A stretch of 45,482 bases of DNA from Bacillota bacterium (GCA_023418995.1 JAEZYP010000012.1:1-45482); one strand, 5' to 3'. Shown: positions 23,062 to 31,294, counted from the stretch's first letter. The notes: generated from the sequence alone by a model not told the origin. Translations and numbers: made by a program.

Positions 23062-24756
23062 TCATATTCCTAAAAGGCTTTGAACGGCTTCGCCAAGCTC
23101 TTTTATTATTTTTTCCGAGGCTGCCTGATCCACTCCCCTGGCGGAAAGGTAAATTTTTATTTTCGGTTCGGTTCCACTCGGGCGAATGGTCAGCTTACTG
23201 CCATTCTCCATCCGGTATTCCAGCACATTCGATTTCGGCAGAGTGATTTCGCTCTTCTCCCCCGCGTCACAGCGCTGTGAGGTCTCGTAATCGCTCCAGC
23301 CAACCACTTTGAACGCGGCGATTTCCTTCGGCGCTTCCTTGCGGAGATTATCCATGATTTTATTCATCATGATCATGCCGTCTTCGCCTTCAAACCCGAA
23401 ATTCATCAGCGCGTTCTGATAATAACCGTGCTTTTTATAGAGCGCGTTCATCGCATCAACAAGGGTCATGCCCTTTTTTCTGTAGGCGTATGCCATCTGG
23501 CAAATAAGCATACTCGCGTCTACCGCATCCTTATCGCGTACATAGCCGCCGGAAAGGTAGCCGTAGCTCTCTTCAAACCCGAAAATATAGCGGTCGGCTT
23601 CGCCCTTTTCCTCGAGCATGGCAATTTGGTCGCCGATGTATTTAAACCCGGTAAGCACCTTTACCATCCCGATGCCGTAGTCCTTTGCCACCGCTTCCGC
23701 CATATCCGTGCTGACGATCGTTGTAACCGCAACCGGATCTTTGGGCATATTCCCGCCGCTGATGCGGCTGTGGGCGATAAAGTCGAGCAGGAGCACACCC
23801 ACCTCGTTGCCGCTCATTAAAACAAATTTGCCGTTCTGGTTCACCGCGATACCGCAGCGGTCGCAGTCCGGGTCGGTGGCAAGCAGCAGGTCGGGCTGTA
23901 CCTTATCGCAGAGGTTAAGCCCCACCTGGAGCGCTTCCCTGATCTCCGGGTTCGGAAACGGGCAGGTAGTAAAATTGCCGTCCGGGAATTCCTGCTCCGG
24001 CACAATGGTTACATCCTTTACGCCAATCTGTTCCAGAATTCTGGTGACGCAAACGCGACCCGCGCCGTTGAGCGGCGTGTAAACGACCTTGAGACCCTCG
24101 CATTTCTCAGAAATAACGCTCTGCCCCAGTACCTCGGCAAGGAAGGAGTCGATGACTTCCTCACCGATATAGCGAATTTTGCCCTGAGTGAGGCCTTCCT
24201 CAAAATTCATATATTTTACATCATGGAAGATATCCAGACGGTTGATATTCTCTAAAACTTCGTCCGCCATTTCAAGGGTAATCTGGCAGCCGTCGCTGCC
24301 GTAAGCCTTGTAGCCGTTGTATTTTGCCGGGTTATGGCTCGCCGTAATGCAAATTCCCGCGTCGCATTTCAAGTACCGCACCGCATAGGAAAGGGTCGGC
24401 GTAGGTGAAAGCCAGGGGTAAATATACGCCTGAATCCCGTTGGCTGCCAGCACCGCAGCGGCCTGCTTCGCAAACGCGTCGGACTTAATTCGGCTGTCGT
24501 AGGCAATTGCGACCGACTGGTTTGCCCCGTGCCGATTCAAATAATTGGCAAGCCCCTGCGTTGCCTTGCGTACCGTATAGACGTTCATGCGGTTTGTTCC
24601 CGCTCCGATTACACCACGCAGTCCCCCGGTACCAAATTCGAGGTTGCGGTAGAAGCGGTCGCTAATCTCCTCCGGGCGGTCCTTTATCGATTTCAATTCC
24701 TTGGTTAAATCCGGATCATCCAGCTTTTTTTCAAGCCATCTTTCATATTCAGTCAT
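23062..24756 (-). CDS. Phosphoglucomutase/phosphomannomutase (PgcA-like)
   Basis: An alpha-D-phosphohexomutase of 564 residues, interconverting glucose-1-phosphate and glucose-6-phosphate (or mannose phosphates) for glycogen, UDP-glucose and wall polymers. Domain 1 carries the phosphoserine loop ITASHNPAKYNGYK, domain 2 the magnesium loop ATDPDCDR, domain 3 the sugar loop GFEESYGYL, and domain 4 the phosphate-binding RPSGTEPKIKIY. The length matches the long PgcA/PGM2-like group. The ATG at 24756 has GAGG 5 nt upstream; an in-frame TTG at 24777 is weaker. Confidence 0.94.
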   Translation of the reverse strand: MTEYERWLEKKLDDPDLTKELKSIKDRPEEISDRFYRNLEFGTGGLRGVIGAGTNRMNVYTVRKATQGLANYLNRHGANQSVAIAYDSRIKSDAFAKQAAAVLAANGIQAYIYPWLSPTPTLSYAVRYLKCDAGICITASHNPAKYNGYKAYGSDGCQITLEMADEVLENINRLDIFHDVKYMNFEEGLTQGKIRYIGEEVIDSFLAEVLGQSVISEKCEGLKVVYTPLNGAGRVCVTRILEQIGVKDVTIVPEQEFPDGNFTTCPFPNPEIREALQVGLNLCDKVQPDLLLATDPDCDRCGIAVNQNGKFVLMSGNEVGVLLLDFIAHSRISGGNMPKDPVAVTTIVSTDMAEAVAKDYGIGMVKVLTGFKYIGDQIAMLEEKGEADRYIFGFEESYGYLSGGYVRDKDAVDASMLICQMAYAYRKKGMTLVDAMNALYKKHGYYQNALMNFGFEGEDGMIMMNKIMDNLRKEAPKEIAAFKVVGWSDYETSQRCDAGEKSEITLPKSNVLEYRMENGSKLTIRPSGTEPKIKIYLSARGVDQAASEKIIKELGEAVQSLLGI

Positions 24757-24876
24757 ACGATCCTCATTCCTTTCCAAATATATCAGTATCCCAAAGATAC
24801 GCAGATTGGTTTAACTTATTAATTCTCAAGTAAAGAATATTAAAATAAGAGTAGCATTTGTTTCCACGGGTGTCAA

Positions 24877-25341
24877 TTATATTTTTACAATATTCGTTAC
24901 AATTCCGGCCGGGGTTATATCGACCGTTCCGTAGGTTCCCGTGGAGCCTGACAGGCTGCCGGGATTCATGATATAGAGACCGTCCTGATAATCGGTCAGC
25001 GCAATGTGCGTGTGACCGAACAGCAAAACGTCCGCCTTCTGGGCGCGCGCGGCGGAAATCGCTTCCCAAAGGCCGTATTTTACATTATATGTGTATCCGT
25101 GGGAAAAGAATATTTTTTTCCCCAACGCCGTCACTTCTCCGTAAACAGGAAGACTGGAGCCCCAGTCGCAGTTGCCCCGCACAATCAGAAACATTTTCTC
25201 GGGGAAGCTTTCCTTCATCTCCTGCGCTTCATCCGCGCCGTCTCCAAGGTGAATTACCACCTCTGCCTTCGTCTGCTCCAATATCGCTTTTCGCAGCGAA
25301 TACGCATCCCTGTGCGTATCAGAAACCACTAAGATCCGCAT
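24877..25341 (-). CDS. Metallophosphoesterase, YfcE/MJ0936 family
   Basis: A small (154-residue) calcineurin-like phosphodiesterase with a two-metal site. Visible ligand motifs are SDTH, HLGDGAD, VRGNCDW, FSHGY and LFGHTHI. The family acts on phosphodiester model substrates; the physiological substrate is unknown. The ATG is preceded by GGAGG at 7 nt. Divergent from the three-gene small-protein operon that starts 83 bases away. Confidence 0.92.
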   Translation of the reverse strand: MRILVVSDTHRDAYSLRKAILEQTKAEVVIHLGDGADEAQEMKESFPEKMFLIVRGNCDWGSSLPVYGEVTALGKKIFFSHGYTYNVKYGLWEAISAARAQKADVLLFGHTHIALTDYQDGLYIMNPGSLSGSTGTYGTVDITPAGIVTNIVKI

Positions 25342-25377
25342 GAATCAACCTCCAAATGGAAACCCGCGTCCCCGCGG

Positions 25378-25406
25378 TTATATATTACAAATCTGCTTCA
25401 TACAAT
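25378..25406 (+). promoter_or_regulatory. SigE-like (mother-cell) promoter of the small-protein operon
   Basis: CATACAAT (25399-25406) is the complete SigE -10 consensus. TTATATA (25378-25384), 14 bases upstream, matches the -35 KMATATT at 5 of 7. The 5' leader is short. Confidence 0.4.
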
Positions 25407-25423
25407 GATAACGGGGTGATAGT

Positions 25424-25594
25424 ATGGTAAACAATGATGACCGCAAACAACTTCTTAACAGCCTGATGGGCCAGCTCAGCGAAGAAGACCGCGTAAAGCT
25501 GGAAGCTCTATTGTCCGACAAAAGCGCAACACAAAAAATACTTAGCACACCGCAGGCTCAGGAGCTTCTGCAGAAGTTTATGGGAGGAAAATAA
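25424..25594 (+). CDS. Small hypothetical protein (56 aa)
   Basis: A 56-residue acidic-to-neutral helical protein with the pattern MGQLSEEDRVKLEALLSDK and LSTPQAQELLQKFMGGK; no cysteine and no membrane span. I do not recognise a family. The ATG follows GGGGTGA at 5 nt. Its TAA overlaps the next ATG (TAATG), so it is translationally coupled to the following gene. The coupling, the ribosome binding site and the preceding promoter-like sequence argue that it is a real gene. Confidence 0.7.
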   Translation: MVNNDDRKQLLNSLMGQLSEEDRVKLEALLSDKSATQKILSTPQAQELLQKFMGGK

Positions 25595-26037
25595 TGGATG
25601 ACCTGGCCGCAAAACTCAGCGAGCTTTTAAACAGCCCGGGAGCTGTTGAAAAAGTGAAGAGTCTTGCCGGGTTGCTGGGGGGCGCAGAGGCACCGGCCCA
25701 GTCTGAATCAACCCCGTCTATGCCGGCCCAGCCCGCGCCGCCGCAATCGGAGCAAAGCTCTCCCCTTGCCGGTCTCGGGAACCTCGCAAGCCTCGGGAAT
25801 CTTGGGAATCTCGGAGGTCTCGGGGGTCTTGCCGGCATGGATGGCGATATGATGCAGATGGTAATGAAATTCGCGCCGCTGCTCAGCAGCTTTCGTCAGG
25901 AAGACGACAATACACGTCTCCTGCATGCCTTACGCCCCCTGCTCAGTGAAGAGCGGCAAAAAAAGCTCGATGAAGCAACAAAACTCCTGCAATTGATACG
26001 GCTGCTGCCGCTCCTGAAAGGCAGCGGAATTTTCTGA
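25594..26037 (+). CDS. Hypothetical protein with Gly/Leu/Asn repeat
   Basis: A 147-residue protein. An N-terminal helix (DDLAAKLSELLNSPGAVEKV) resembles the 56-residue neighbour in style. A Pro/Ala/Ser/Gln linker follows (about 45-70), then a repeat in which GLG, SLG and NLG units alternate with N or L (about residues 71-90). The C-terminal half is helical and amphipathic (LLHALRPLLSEERQKKLDEA) and ends LLPLLKGSGIF. There is no signal peptide. The repeat suggests self-association; function unknown. It may be a spore structural or coat-associated protein, an inference from the SigE-like promoter only. Confidence 0.75.
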   Translation: MDDLAAKLSELLNSPGAVEKVKSLAGLLGGAEAPAQSESTPSMPAQPAPPQSEQSSPLAGLGNLASLGNLGNLGGLGGLAGMDGDMMQMVMKFAPLLSSFRQEDDNTRLLHALRPLLSEERQKKLDEATKLLQLIRLLPLLKGSGIF

Positions 26038-26047
26038 GGTGTGAACA

Positions 26048-26428
26048 ATGGCCGACAGTTATAATTATGATATGCAGCGTTTGCAGCAGGATGCGATACG
26101 GCGCGCCCGGGAAATGCAGGCTCGCGCGCAAAGCTATGTCGCGCCGTCTCCTCCGGCGGCGCCCGCTCCCGTAAGCCCGACCCATAACCAACCACGGGAG
26201 CAGCCCAAACCGGAACAGGCGAGGCATATTCCACCGGTCGAGCCAAGACATGCGCCTCAGCACGAACCTCCCCCGGACTCCAAAAACATCCTGAGTCCGC
26301 TGGGGGATATTTGGGAAGGGTTGACAAAAGACAGTGAGCGTACGCTGATTCTGGTTCTTATTCTTTTGCTGATGGAAGAGAAATCGAACCCGGAGGTGAT
26401 TTTCGCGCTCATGTATCTCATCCTTTAA
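26048..26428 (+). CDS. Hypothetical Pro-rich protein with hydrophobic C-terminal tail
   Basis: A 126-residue protein. A helical N-terminus rich in Arg and Gln (about 1-30) precedes a Pro-rich linker with His and Glu (about 33-80). The C-terminus is hydrophobic: LILVLILLLMEEKSNPEVIF and a final short apolar stretch ending in LIL. It could be a tail-anchored or membrane-associated protein. It lies 10 bases after the previous gene and is clearly co-transcribed. No family is recognised. The three genes together look like a lineage-specific module. Confidence 0.75.
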   Translation: MADSYNYDMQRLQQDAIRRAREMQARAQSYVAPSPPAAPAPVSPTHNQPREQPKPEQARHIPPVEPRHAPQHEPPPDSKNILSPLGDIWEGLTKDSERTLILVLILLLMEEKSNPEVIFALMYLIL

Positions 26429-26550
26429 TCAGGCTGTGCCAAACTGCTCAAAACAGGCGGCAAACCCGCAAGTATCGGAACGTGCTTATATAAATAAGTG
26501 TGTGTGTGATTGAATTCTTCCATGCATATTGCCCGGCTTTGACGCCTGTT
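26429..26550. repeat. Convergent intergenic region with distant inverted arms
   Basis: AAAACAGGCG near 26448 and CGCCTGTTTT near 26541 are inverted arms about 85 bases apart. Between them is a short TG-dinucleotide run. The arms bracket the converging ends of the small-protein operon and the membrane-protein gene and could terminate both. No gene is seen. Confidence 0.4.
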
Positions 26551-27432
26551 TTATGATTCCTTATTCGCAATGACTGCGTAGAGATACTGTTTATTGGTAG
26601 AGGGATTCGTTTTCAACACATAATCCATAAATTTCGTCGGCGTTGGCGCGGAAATGGTGCTGGAGGTTTGCGTTCTCCACGCGTCGCTCGGCGATACATA
26701 ACCAACCCGCAGAACCGTACTGTCACCCTGCTGTTTGGTGCTTACCGTATACGGCTCAAAGGTGCTGTCGGAGGAATAGAGCGCCACATGGAACTCATTG
26801 GCATCCGAATTGTATTCATAGAAGGTTTCCTGCTCCGGATTTTTCGGCTGGAGCTGGCAGTCCGGCCCGAAAAGGTCTCGGCAGGAATTCACCACATCGC
26901 CAAGCGGCACAATAACGCGCCCGGCGTCATCATAGCTGGTATAGTTCATCCCGCTGTTCGCGGTAATGGTTTTCCACAGGGAGGCGTTTAAAATAAAGGT
27001 AGCGTCGGCCTTATCCGTTGATTCAAACGGTTTCGGGTCCTGCATGACCACCGGCGCCAGAAATGTGTCGTATTCGCGCCGCTTGGTATCGTCGGTCGCG
27101 GCGGTGTAAATCTGCCTGCCGATCGCAGTTGCGATAAAGCCCACGCCCACGAGTGCGAGAAGCAGCACGATTGCGCCAACCGCGACCCCGTAACGGTGAT
27201 GCCTGCGGTGCGGCGGTTTTTCCGGCTCAAAGGTCTCCGGCTGGTCCGGGTCAATATCGTCGGTCCATTTCGCCAGAATGTCTTCATCGGCGCTTTCGTC
27301 GCTTTCCGCAAGAATCTCTTCCAGCCCCGTTTCAGCAGCTTCCGGTTCTTCGGTTCCCTCCGTCGTCTGCCTGTATGCCTCGCGGTAATCAGCGGTGTAG
27401 CCGCTAATTACCTTCTTTTTTTTCTTACTCAT
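26551..27432 (-). CDS. Hypothetical bitopic membrane protein
   Basis: A 293-residue protein. It starts with a lysine-rich MSKKKKKV, followed by an acidic cytoplasmic region (about 25-75) and a basic PPHRRHHR just before one membrane span (81-104). An extracytoplasmic domain of about 185 residues has two cysteines in SCRDLFGPDCQ. The topology is N-in, C-out by the positive-inside rule. No known domain is recognised. It lies 17 bases downstream of proA on the same strand and is probably co-transcribed, although its role is unlikely to be proline synthesis. Confidence 0.8.
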   Translation of the reverse strand: MSKKKKKVISGYTADYREAYRQTTEGTEEPEAAETGLEEILAESDESADEDILAKWTDDIDPDQPETFEPEKPPHRRHHRYGVAVGAIVLLLALVGVGFIATAIGRQIYTAATDDTKRREYDTFLAPVVMQDPKPFESTDKADATFILNASLWKTITANSGMNYTSYDDAGRVIVPLGDVVNSCRDLFGPDCQLQPKNPEQETFYEYNSDANEFHVALYSSDSTFEPYTVSTKQQGDSTVLRVGYVSPSDAWRTQTSSTISAPTPTKFMDYVLKTNPSTNKQYLYAVIANKES

Positions 27433-27449
27433 TCAAACCGCTCCGCTCT

Positions 27450-28694
27450 CTATCGAATTTGACCGTTCCCGCTGATGATAAATTTTGAGGAGGTCAGCTC
27501 GTTTACACCCATCGGACCGCGGGCATGCAGCTTCTGGGTGGAAATACCGATTTCTGCGCCCAGCCCGAATTCGCCGCCGTCGGTAAACCGGGTGGAGGCA
27601 TTGACGTAAACCGCGGCGGAATCGACGCCGGCGGTAAATTTTTGTGCATTTTCATAGCTTTGGGTGACAATGGCTTCGCTGTGACCGGTCGAATACCGCG
27701 CGATATGCTCCATCGCGTCCTCCTGAGAGTCCACAATCTTCACCGCAAGGATATAATCCAGATATTCTGTTTCCCAGTCCTCCTCGGTCGCGGCAACCAC
27801 GCTTTCGCCCAGAATAGCGCGCGTTCTGTCGCAGCCGCGCAGCTCCACACCCTTTTCGTTGAGCCTTGCCTGTATGGCGGGCAGCGCTTTCTCCGCGATA
27901 TCCTTATGGACAAGGATGGTCTCAATCGCGTTGCAGACGGACGGGCGCGAGGTTTTCGCATTATCTATGATATCGGCTGCCATAGCAATATCTGCGGAAT
28001 CGTCCACATAAACATGGCAGTTGCCGGAGCCGGTCTCAATAACCGGCACGCGGGAGTTCTGCACCACCGACTGAATCAAGCCCTTGCCGCCGCGCGGAAT
28101 CAGAACGTCGAGGTATTCGGTCAGCTGCATCATTTCCACGCTGGAGGCGCGGCTGGTATCCTCTACCAGCTGAATGCTATCCTGGGGCAGCCCCGTATGC
28201 TTTATCGCTTCGCGCATAATGGAAGTAACACAGAGGTTAGAGTGAATCGCTTCCTTGCCGCCGCGCAGGATAACAGCGTTCCCGGCCTTCAGGCAGAGCG
28301 CCGCCGCGTCGGCGGTCACGTTCGGTCTGGCCTCATAGATAATCCCGATTACGCCAAGCGGCACGCGCACCTGCTCGATCTTCATGCCATTCGGATGGAC
28401 GTTGCCCCCAACGACCGTACCCACGGGGTCCTTCTGCGCCGCAACCTCACGAATTCCCTTTGCCATTCCCGCAATCCGCGCGCGGTTCAGCGTCAGGCGG
28501 TCCAGCAGAGCCTCGGACATGCCGCTTGCTCTGGCGTCCGCTAAGTCCCTGCCGTTCGCGGTGAGGATTTCTTCCTCGCCCCGCTCGATTGCCTCCGCCA
28601 TTGCGAGAAGCGCCTGATTCTTCCGTGCGCCCGCAACCGCAAGCGCGCGGGAAGCGGCTTTTGCGTTTTTACCCATTTGCTCCAAAACAGTCAT
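27450..28694 (-). CDS. proA: Gamma-glutamyl phosphate reductase
   Basis: NADPH-dependent reduction of gamma-glutamyl phosphate to glutamate semialdehyde, step 2 of proline synthesis. The 414-residue aldehyde-dehydrogenase-fold protein has GVIGIIYEARPNVTADAAAL, CLKAGNAVILRGGKEA, the catalytic cysteine in SVCNAIETILVH, and FTDGGEFGLGAEIGIST near the C-terminus. It lies 64 bases after proB on the same strand. Full length and intact. Confidence 0.97.
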   Translation of the reverse strand: MTVLEQMGKNAKAASRALAVAGARKNQALLAMAEAIERGEEEILTANGRDLADARASGMSEALLDRLTLNRARIAGMAKGIREVAAQKDPVGTVVGGNVHPNGMKIEQVRVPLGVIGIIYEARPNVTADAAALCLKAGNAVILRGGKEAIHSNLCVTSIMREAIKHTGLPQDSIQLVEDTSRASSVEMMQLTEYLDVLIPRGGKGLIQSVVQNSRVPVIETGSGNCHVYVDDSADIAMAADIIDNAKTSRPSVCNAIETILVHKDIAEKALPAIQARLNEKGVELRGCDRTRAILGESVVAATEEDWETEYLDYILAVKIVDSQEDAMEHIARYSTGHSEAIVTQSYENAQKFTAGVDSAAVYVNASTRFTDGGEFGLGAEIGISTQKLHARGPMGVNELTSSKFIISGNGQIR

Positions 28695-28758
28695 GGTGTC
28701 ACCTCATATGTATCTCACGGGTTTATCACAGCGATGTGACAACCCTCATACCCCTATC

Positions 28759-29559
28759 TTACTTCTTTTTCATGCCGAAAACTGTCCCAATTTGTTCGCC
28801 GTCAAAAAGGCGGTACAGGTTTTTCGGGTCGGCGCCGCTAATGACACAGCAGCAAATTCCGCCCTCGTTGGCAATCGCCGCCGCGTTGACCTTGGTGCTC
28901 ATACCTCCCGTGCCCCGGTTGGAGCCGGTGCCGCCCGCAATATCCCGGATTTCATCCGTTACCTCATCCACATAGGGAATGCGGCGCGCGTTTGCGTTCG
29001 TACGCGGATTCGAGTCGTAAAGGCCGTCGATATCGGTCAGGATTACCAGCAGATCCGCGTCCACCAGCATGGCAACCGTTGCGGAAAGCGTGTCGTTATC
29101 CCCGAAATTGCTGCCGACCAGCTCGTCGATGGCAACGGAGTCATTTTCATTTACAACCGGAATAATATCCATTTTAATCAGTTCATTAAAGGTGTTCTGG
29201 GTATTGATTTTGTTCTGCTCGCTGGCTACAACGTCTGCCGTCAGCAAAACCTGCGCCACCGTGCGGTTATATTCGCCGAATAATTTATCGTAAGTAAACA
29301 TCAGCTCACATTGACCAACCGCGGCAACCGCCTGCTTTTTCTCCGTCTCCTGCGGTCGTTCCGGCAGACCGAGCTTTCCCACACCGACGCCGATTGCGCC
29401 GGAGGTTACGAGAACGATTTCCCTGCCCGAGTTTTGCAGGTCACTCAGTACCTTGCACAGGGTTTCCATCCTGCGAAGGTTCATCTTGCCGTTTTCATAG
29501 GTTAGGGTGGAGGTGCCCACCTTAACCACGATTCTTTTTGCCTGTGTAATAGCCGACAT
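28759..29559 (-). CDS. proB: Glutamate 5-kinase without PUA domain
   Basis: Phosphorylates glutamate to gamma-glutamyl phosphate, the first and feedback-inhibited step of proline synthesis. The 266-residue amino-acid-kinase fold has RIVVKVGTSTLTYENGKM, LVTSGAIGVGVGKLGL, NENDSVAIDEL, FGDNDTLSATVA and GTGGMSTKVNAA. It ends at GTVFGMKKK, so the C-terminal PUA domain of the E. coli enzyme (367 aa) is absent. The short form occurs in several Firmicutes. The ATG at 29559 follows GAGAGG; a TTG two codons upstream is rejected. A small GTCCGCAC/GTGCAGAC hairpin (29601-29619) lies in its leader. Confidence 0.95.
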   Translation of the reverse strand: MSAITQAKRIVVKVGTSTLTYENGKMNLRRMETLCKVLSDLQNSGREIVLVTSGAIGVGVGKLGLPERPQETEKKQAVAAVGQCELMFTYDKLFGEYNRTVAQVLLTADVVASEQNKINTQNTFNELIKMDIIPVVNENDSVAIDELVGSNFGDNDTLSATVAMLVDADLLVILTDIDGLYDSNPRTNANARRIPYVDEVTDEIRDIAGGTGSNRGTGGMSTKVNAAAIANEGGICCCVISGADPKNLYRLFDGEQIGTVFGMKKK

Positions 29560-29698
29560 TTTCAATTCCTCTCAATCAAAGCTTCCGCTGTTTAATTGGA
29601 GTCCGCACAAAGTGCAGACTAAAACATTTAAAATAAATTATAGCATATATCCCTGCGATTTAGAAGAAATATATTAAAAACATCGTGTGAATTCTATC

Positions 29699-29730
29699 AA
29701 AAAAACAGCCCCCGGTTTTCCCGGAGGCTG
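29699..29730 (-). terminator. Intrinsic terminator after the coiled-coil protein gene
   Basis: On the minus strand CAGCCTCCGG, loop, CCGGGGGCTG and then a T-run (A-run at 29699-29705 on plus). It separates this gene from proB. Confidence 0.88.
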
Positions 29731-29739
29731 CTGCTGTTT

Positions 29740-30531
29740 TTATGCGTAAACGTCCATTGCCTTTTTTGTTTTGTTGAGTCCGTAGGGATTTTCTTCCTCC
29801 GCTTTATTGCCTACCGAATTATCCTCCGCAGCTTTCTCCGTAATGCCCTGAACCCCATCCATAATGGAGTCGCCGGCCTTTCTCAGGTCCTTTTCTAACC
29901 GGACGATTTCGCTCTCGACACTCCCCGCTTTTGCTTTCAGAGAAGCGTATTTCTGAGGATTTCCATGATAAAAGCGGCTGGGCGCGTAATAAGACGCTTC
30001 GGTCTCCAGCCTGCCCTTCACATCCTGCATCGCCGCGATGTAATCCTTGGTATGCTGTATGGAACCAAACGCGCTGAGCAGCTTCTGCGTCGCTTCCACC
30101 TCCGCGTTTCCTTGCTCCGGTATCTGCCCGCTTGAGCCGTTTATGTTTTGCGCGGAATCCTTCGCGCTGCCCTCGCTGCCCTTCATTTGCTTGTCGCGCT
30201 CTTCTTTTCTGATTTGCGCAATCTGCTGGTCGAGCTGGGAAATCTGGCTGTCGTAATCCGCTAGCTTTCCATTAATGACATCCTTGTCGAGATTCTGCTC
30301 TTTTGCGCTCGCGAGATATTCCGATCTGCGGGCAACCAGCTCCTGCCTGCGGTCCTGCAAGCTCTTAATACGATCCTGGCTGTCTCTTGGCGTTTTCATA
30401 TTATTTTTCACAAGGTTCGTAAGTGATCCCTTATTCTTGGGTTGCGCTTCTTCCCCTTTTTTTAAATTTGTTGCCTTTGAAAAATCAACCGGAATATTTT
30501 TCGGTCTTACTGTAAAATGATTGATTTTCAT
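29740..30531 (-). CDS. Hypothetical coiled-coil protein
   Basis: A 263-residue highly charged cytosolic protein without a membrane span or cysteine. Residues about 48-125 are predicted coiled coil (IKSLQDRRQELVARRSEYLA, then ADYDSQISQLDQQIAQIRKE). A Ser/Gly/Gln-rich linker follows (about 130-160), then a second helical segment (AKAGSVESEIVRLEKDLRKA). No family is recognised. The ATG at 30531 has AGGAGG 7 nt upstream; an upstream in-frame ATG at 30588 lacks one. The SigD-like promoter suggests a motility-related role (export chaperone, regulator or flagellar accessory), but that is inference only. Confidence 0.75.
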   Translation of the reverse strand: MKINHFTVRPKNIPVDFSKATNLKKGEEAQPKNKGSLTNLVKNNMKTPRDSQDRIKSLQDRRQELVARRSEYLASAKEQNLDKDVINGKLADYDSQISQLDQQIAQIRKEERDKQMKGSEGSAKDSAQNINGSSGQIPEQGNAEVEATQKLLSAFGSIQHTKDYIAAMQDVKGRLETEASYYAPSRFYHGNPQKYASLKAKAGSVESEIVRLEKDLRKAGDSIMDGVQGITEKAAEDNSVGNKAEEENPYGLNKTKKAMDVYA

Positions 30532-30569
30532 AGAGAGACCTCCTGTTTCTGTCATGTTGTCTATTTTAT

Positions 30570-30596
30570 ATATCGTATCAAGCAGCAATATATTTA
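30570..30596 (-). promoter_or_regulatory. FliA/SigD-like promoter of the coiled-coil protein gene
   Basis: On the minus strand TAAA (30596-30593), exactly 15 bases and TACGATAT (30577-30570). This agrees with B. subtilis SigD TAAA-N15-GCCGATAT at 10 of 12 positions. The start site would be about 32 bases before the ATG at 30531. Confidence 0.55.
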
Positions 30597-30915
30597 ATGA
30601 TATTACAGAAAATGTAAAATTTTTAGATTAATCTGGTAAACCGTTAAAGTCGATTAATTTCACCTAAACGCGCAAAAACAGCGCCCTTTGCAGGACGCTG
30701 TTTTTGTCTTCGCATTTTCAGCGACAGCTTTCATCCATGTGCTGTTTCCCCAAATTTAACGAATCAGCTGGCGGGGGCAGTGTGTAGGGGGGGTGGGTGG
30801 CTTGCCCCCGCTGCTCCATTCGGGGGCAACAACAAAAAGCACTGTGTACGGGAGCTAATCCATACACAGCGCTGAATCAACCCGTCGCAACCGCAAAACC
30901 TTGTGTAATCTACTC

Positions 30916-30944
30916 TATACAAAATCCGTATAAAAAAGTATAAT
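30916..30944 (+). promoter_or_regulatory. Promoter of putative small RNA, copy B
   Basis: TATACA (30916-30921), 17 bases, TATAAT (30939-30944), matching the layout in copy A. Confidence 0.75.
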
Positions 30945-30950
30945 TATTTT

Positions 30951-31049
30951 GCAAACGTGCGAGTTTATCTCGTTGTGGTATGGAGGTCTCTTCTCCGTAT
31001 TGCAGGAAACGAAGTGGTAGGATCCTTCGTTTCTGCGTTTGCTTTTTTA
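30951..31049 (+). ncRNA. Putative structured small RNA, copy B (unrecognised family)
   Basis: About 99 nt. The closing stem GCAAACG (30951-30957) pairs perfectly with CGTTTGC (31036-31042) and is followed by TTTTTT. Internal hairpins are CGAG/CTCG, GTATGGAG/CTCCGTAT (30978-31000, loop GTCTCTT) and AAACGAAG with CTTCGTTT. Compared with copy A, the outer closing pair is T to C, giving a G-C pair, and the first and third hairpins are re-paired with different bases. Conservation is concentrated in the middle hairpin and the GCAGGA linker, the likely functional core. Confidence 0.8.
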
Positions 31050-31294
31050 TTGTGCCTCTAAATAAATTATAACGCTTTTATTGTCGCATAGCAACCATGT
31101 TTGTACAATTATTTACAATATGAGACAAAATTAGCAAAAACAGCACTGCGTTTCCGTACAATTCATATACTTTTTATCCTACGCGACGTGCCGTTTTCAA
31201 ATAAATGTCGTTTCTCACTCGAGTGATTGGCTTCTTTGCGCTTCACAACCGCTCAAAAAGGCAGTCTCACAATTTCGCCGCAGTTGGCTTAATC

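Larger units (their letters stand above)
30674..31060 (+). repeat. Duplicated intergenic RNA element, copy B
   Basis: Homologue of 18017-18410 with the same order. A hairpin AACAGCGCCC/GGACGCTGTT lies at 30674-30705. A long stem closes CGAAT (30760-30764) with ATTCG (30818-30822) and GCGGGGGCA (30771-30779) with TGCCCCCGC (30803-30811). A hairpin CTGTGTACGG/CCATACACAG (30842-30869), a promoter and the small RNA follow. Its plus-strand polarity is opposite to both flanking genes (coiled-coil gene and pnp), so it is an independent unit. The 31061-31294 stretch between it and the pnp terminator shows no gene or site I can support. Confidence 0.85.

Noticed and set aside
27525..28544. 339-codon plus-strand frame opposite proA
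   Set aside because: Antisense shadow of an intact proA.
28727..28740. TCACA-N4-TGTGA palindrome between proB and proA
   Set aside because: Half-sites are inverted and wrongly spaced for a CRP-type site, and the position inside an operon makes an operator unlikely; probably chance.
18017..31060. Interpretation of the two repeat copies as an insertion sequence or MITE
   Set aside because: No transposase and no terminal inverted repeats or target duplications were seen. The copies are diverged, yet substitutions are compensated in stems, which favours a functional RNA pair. A mobile origin is not excluded.
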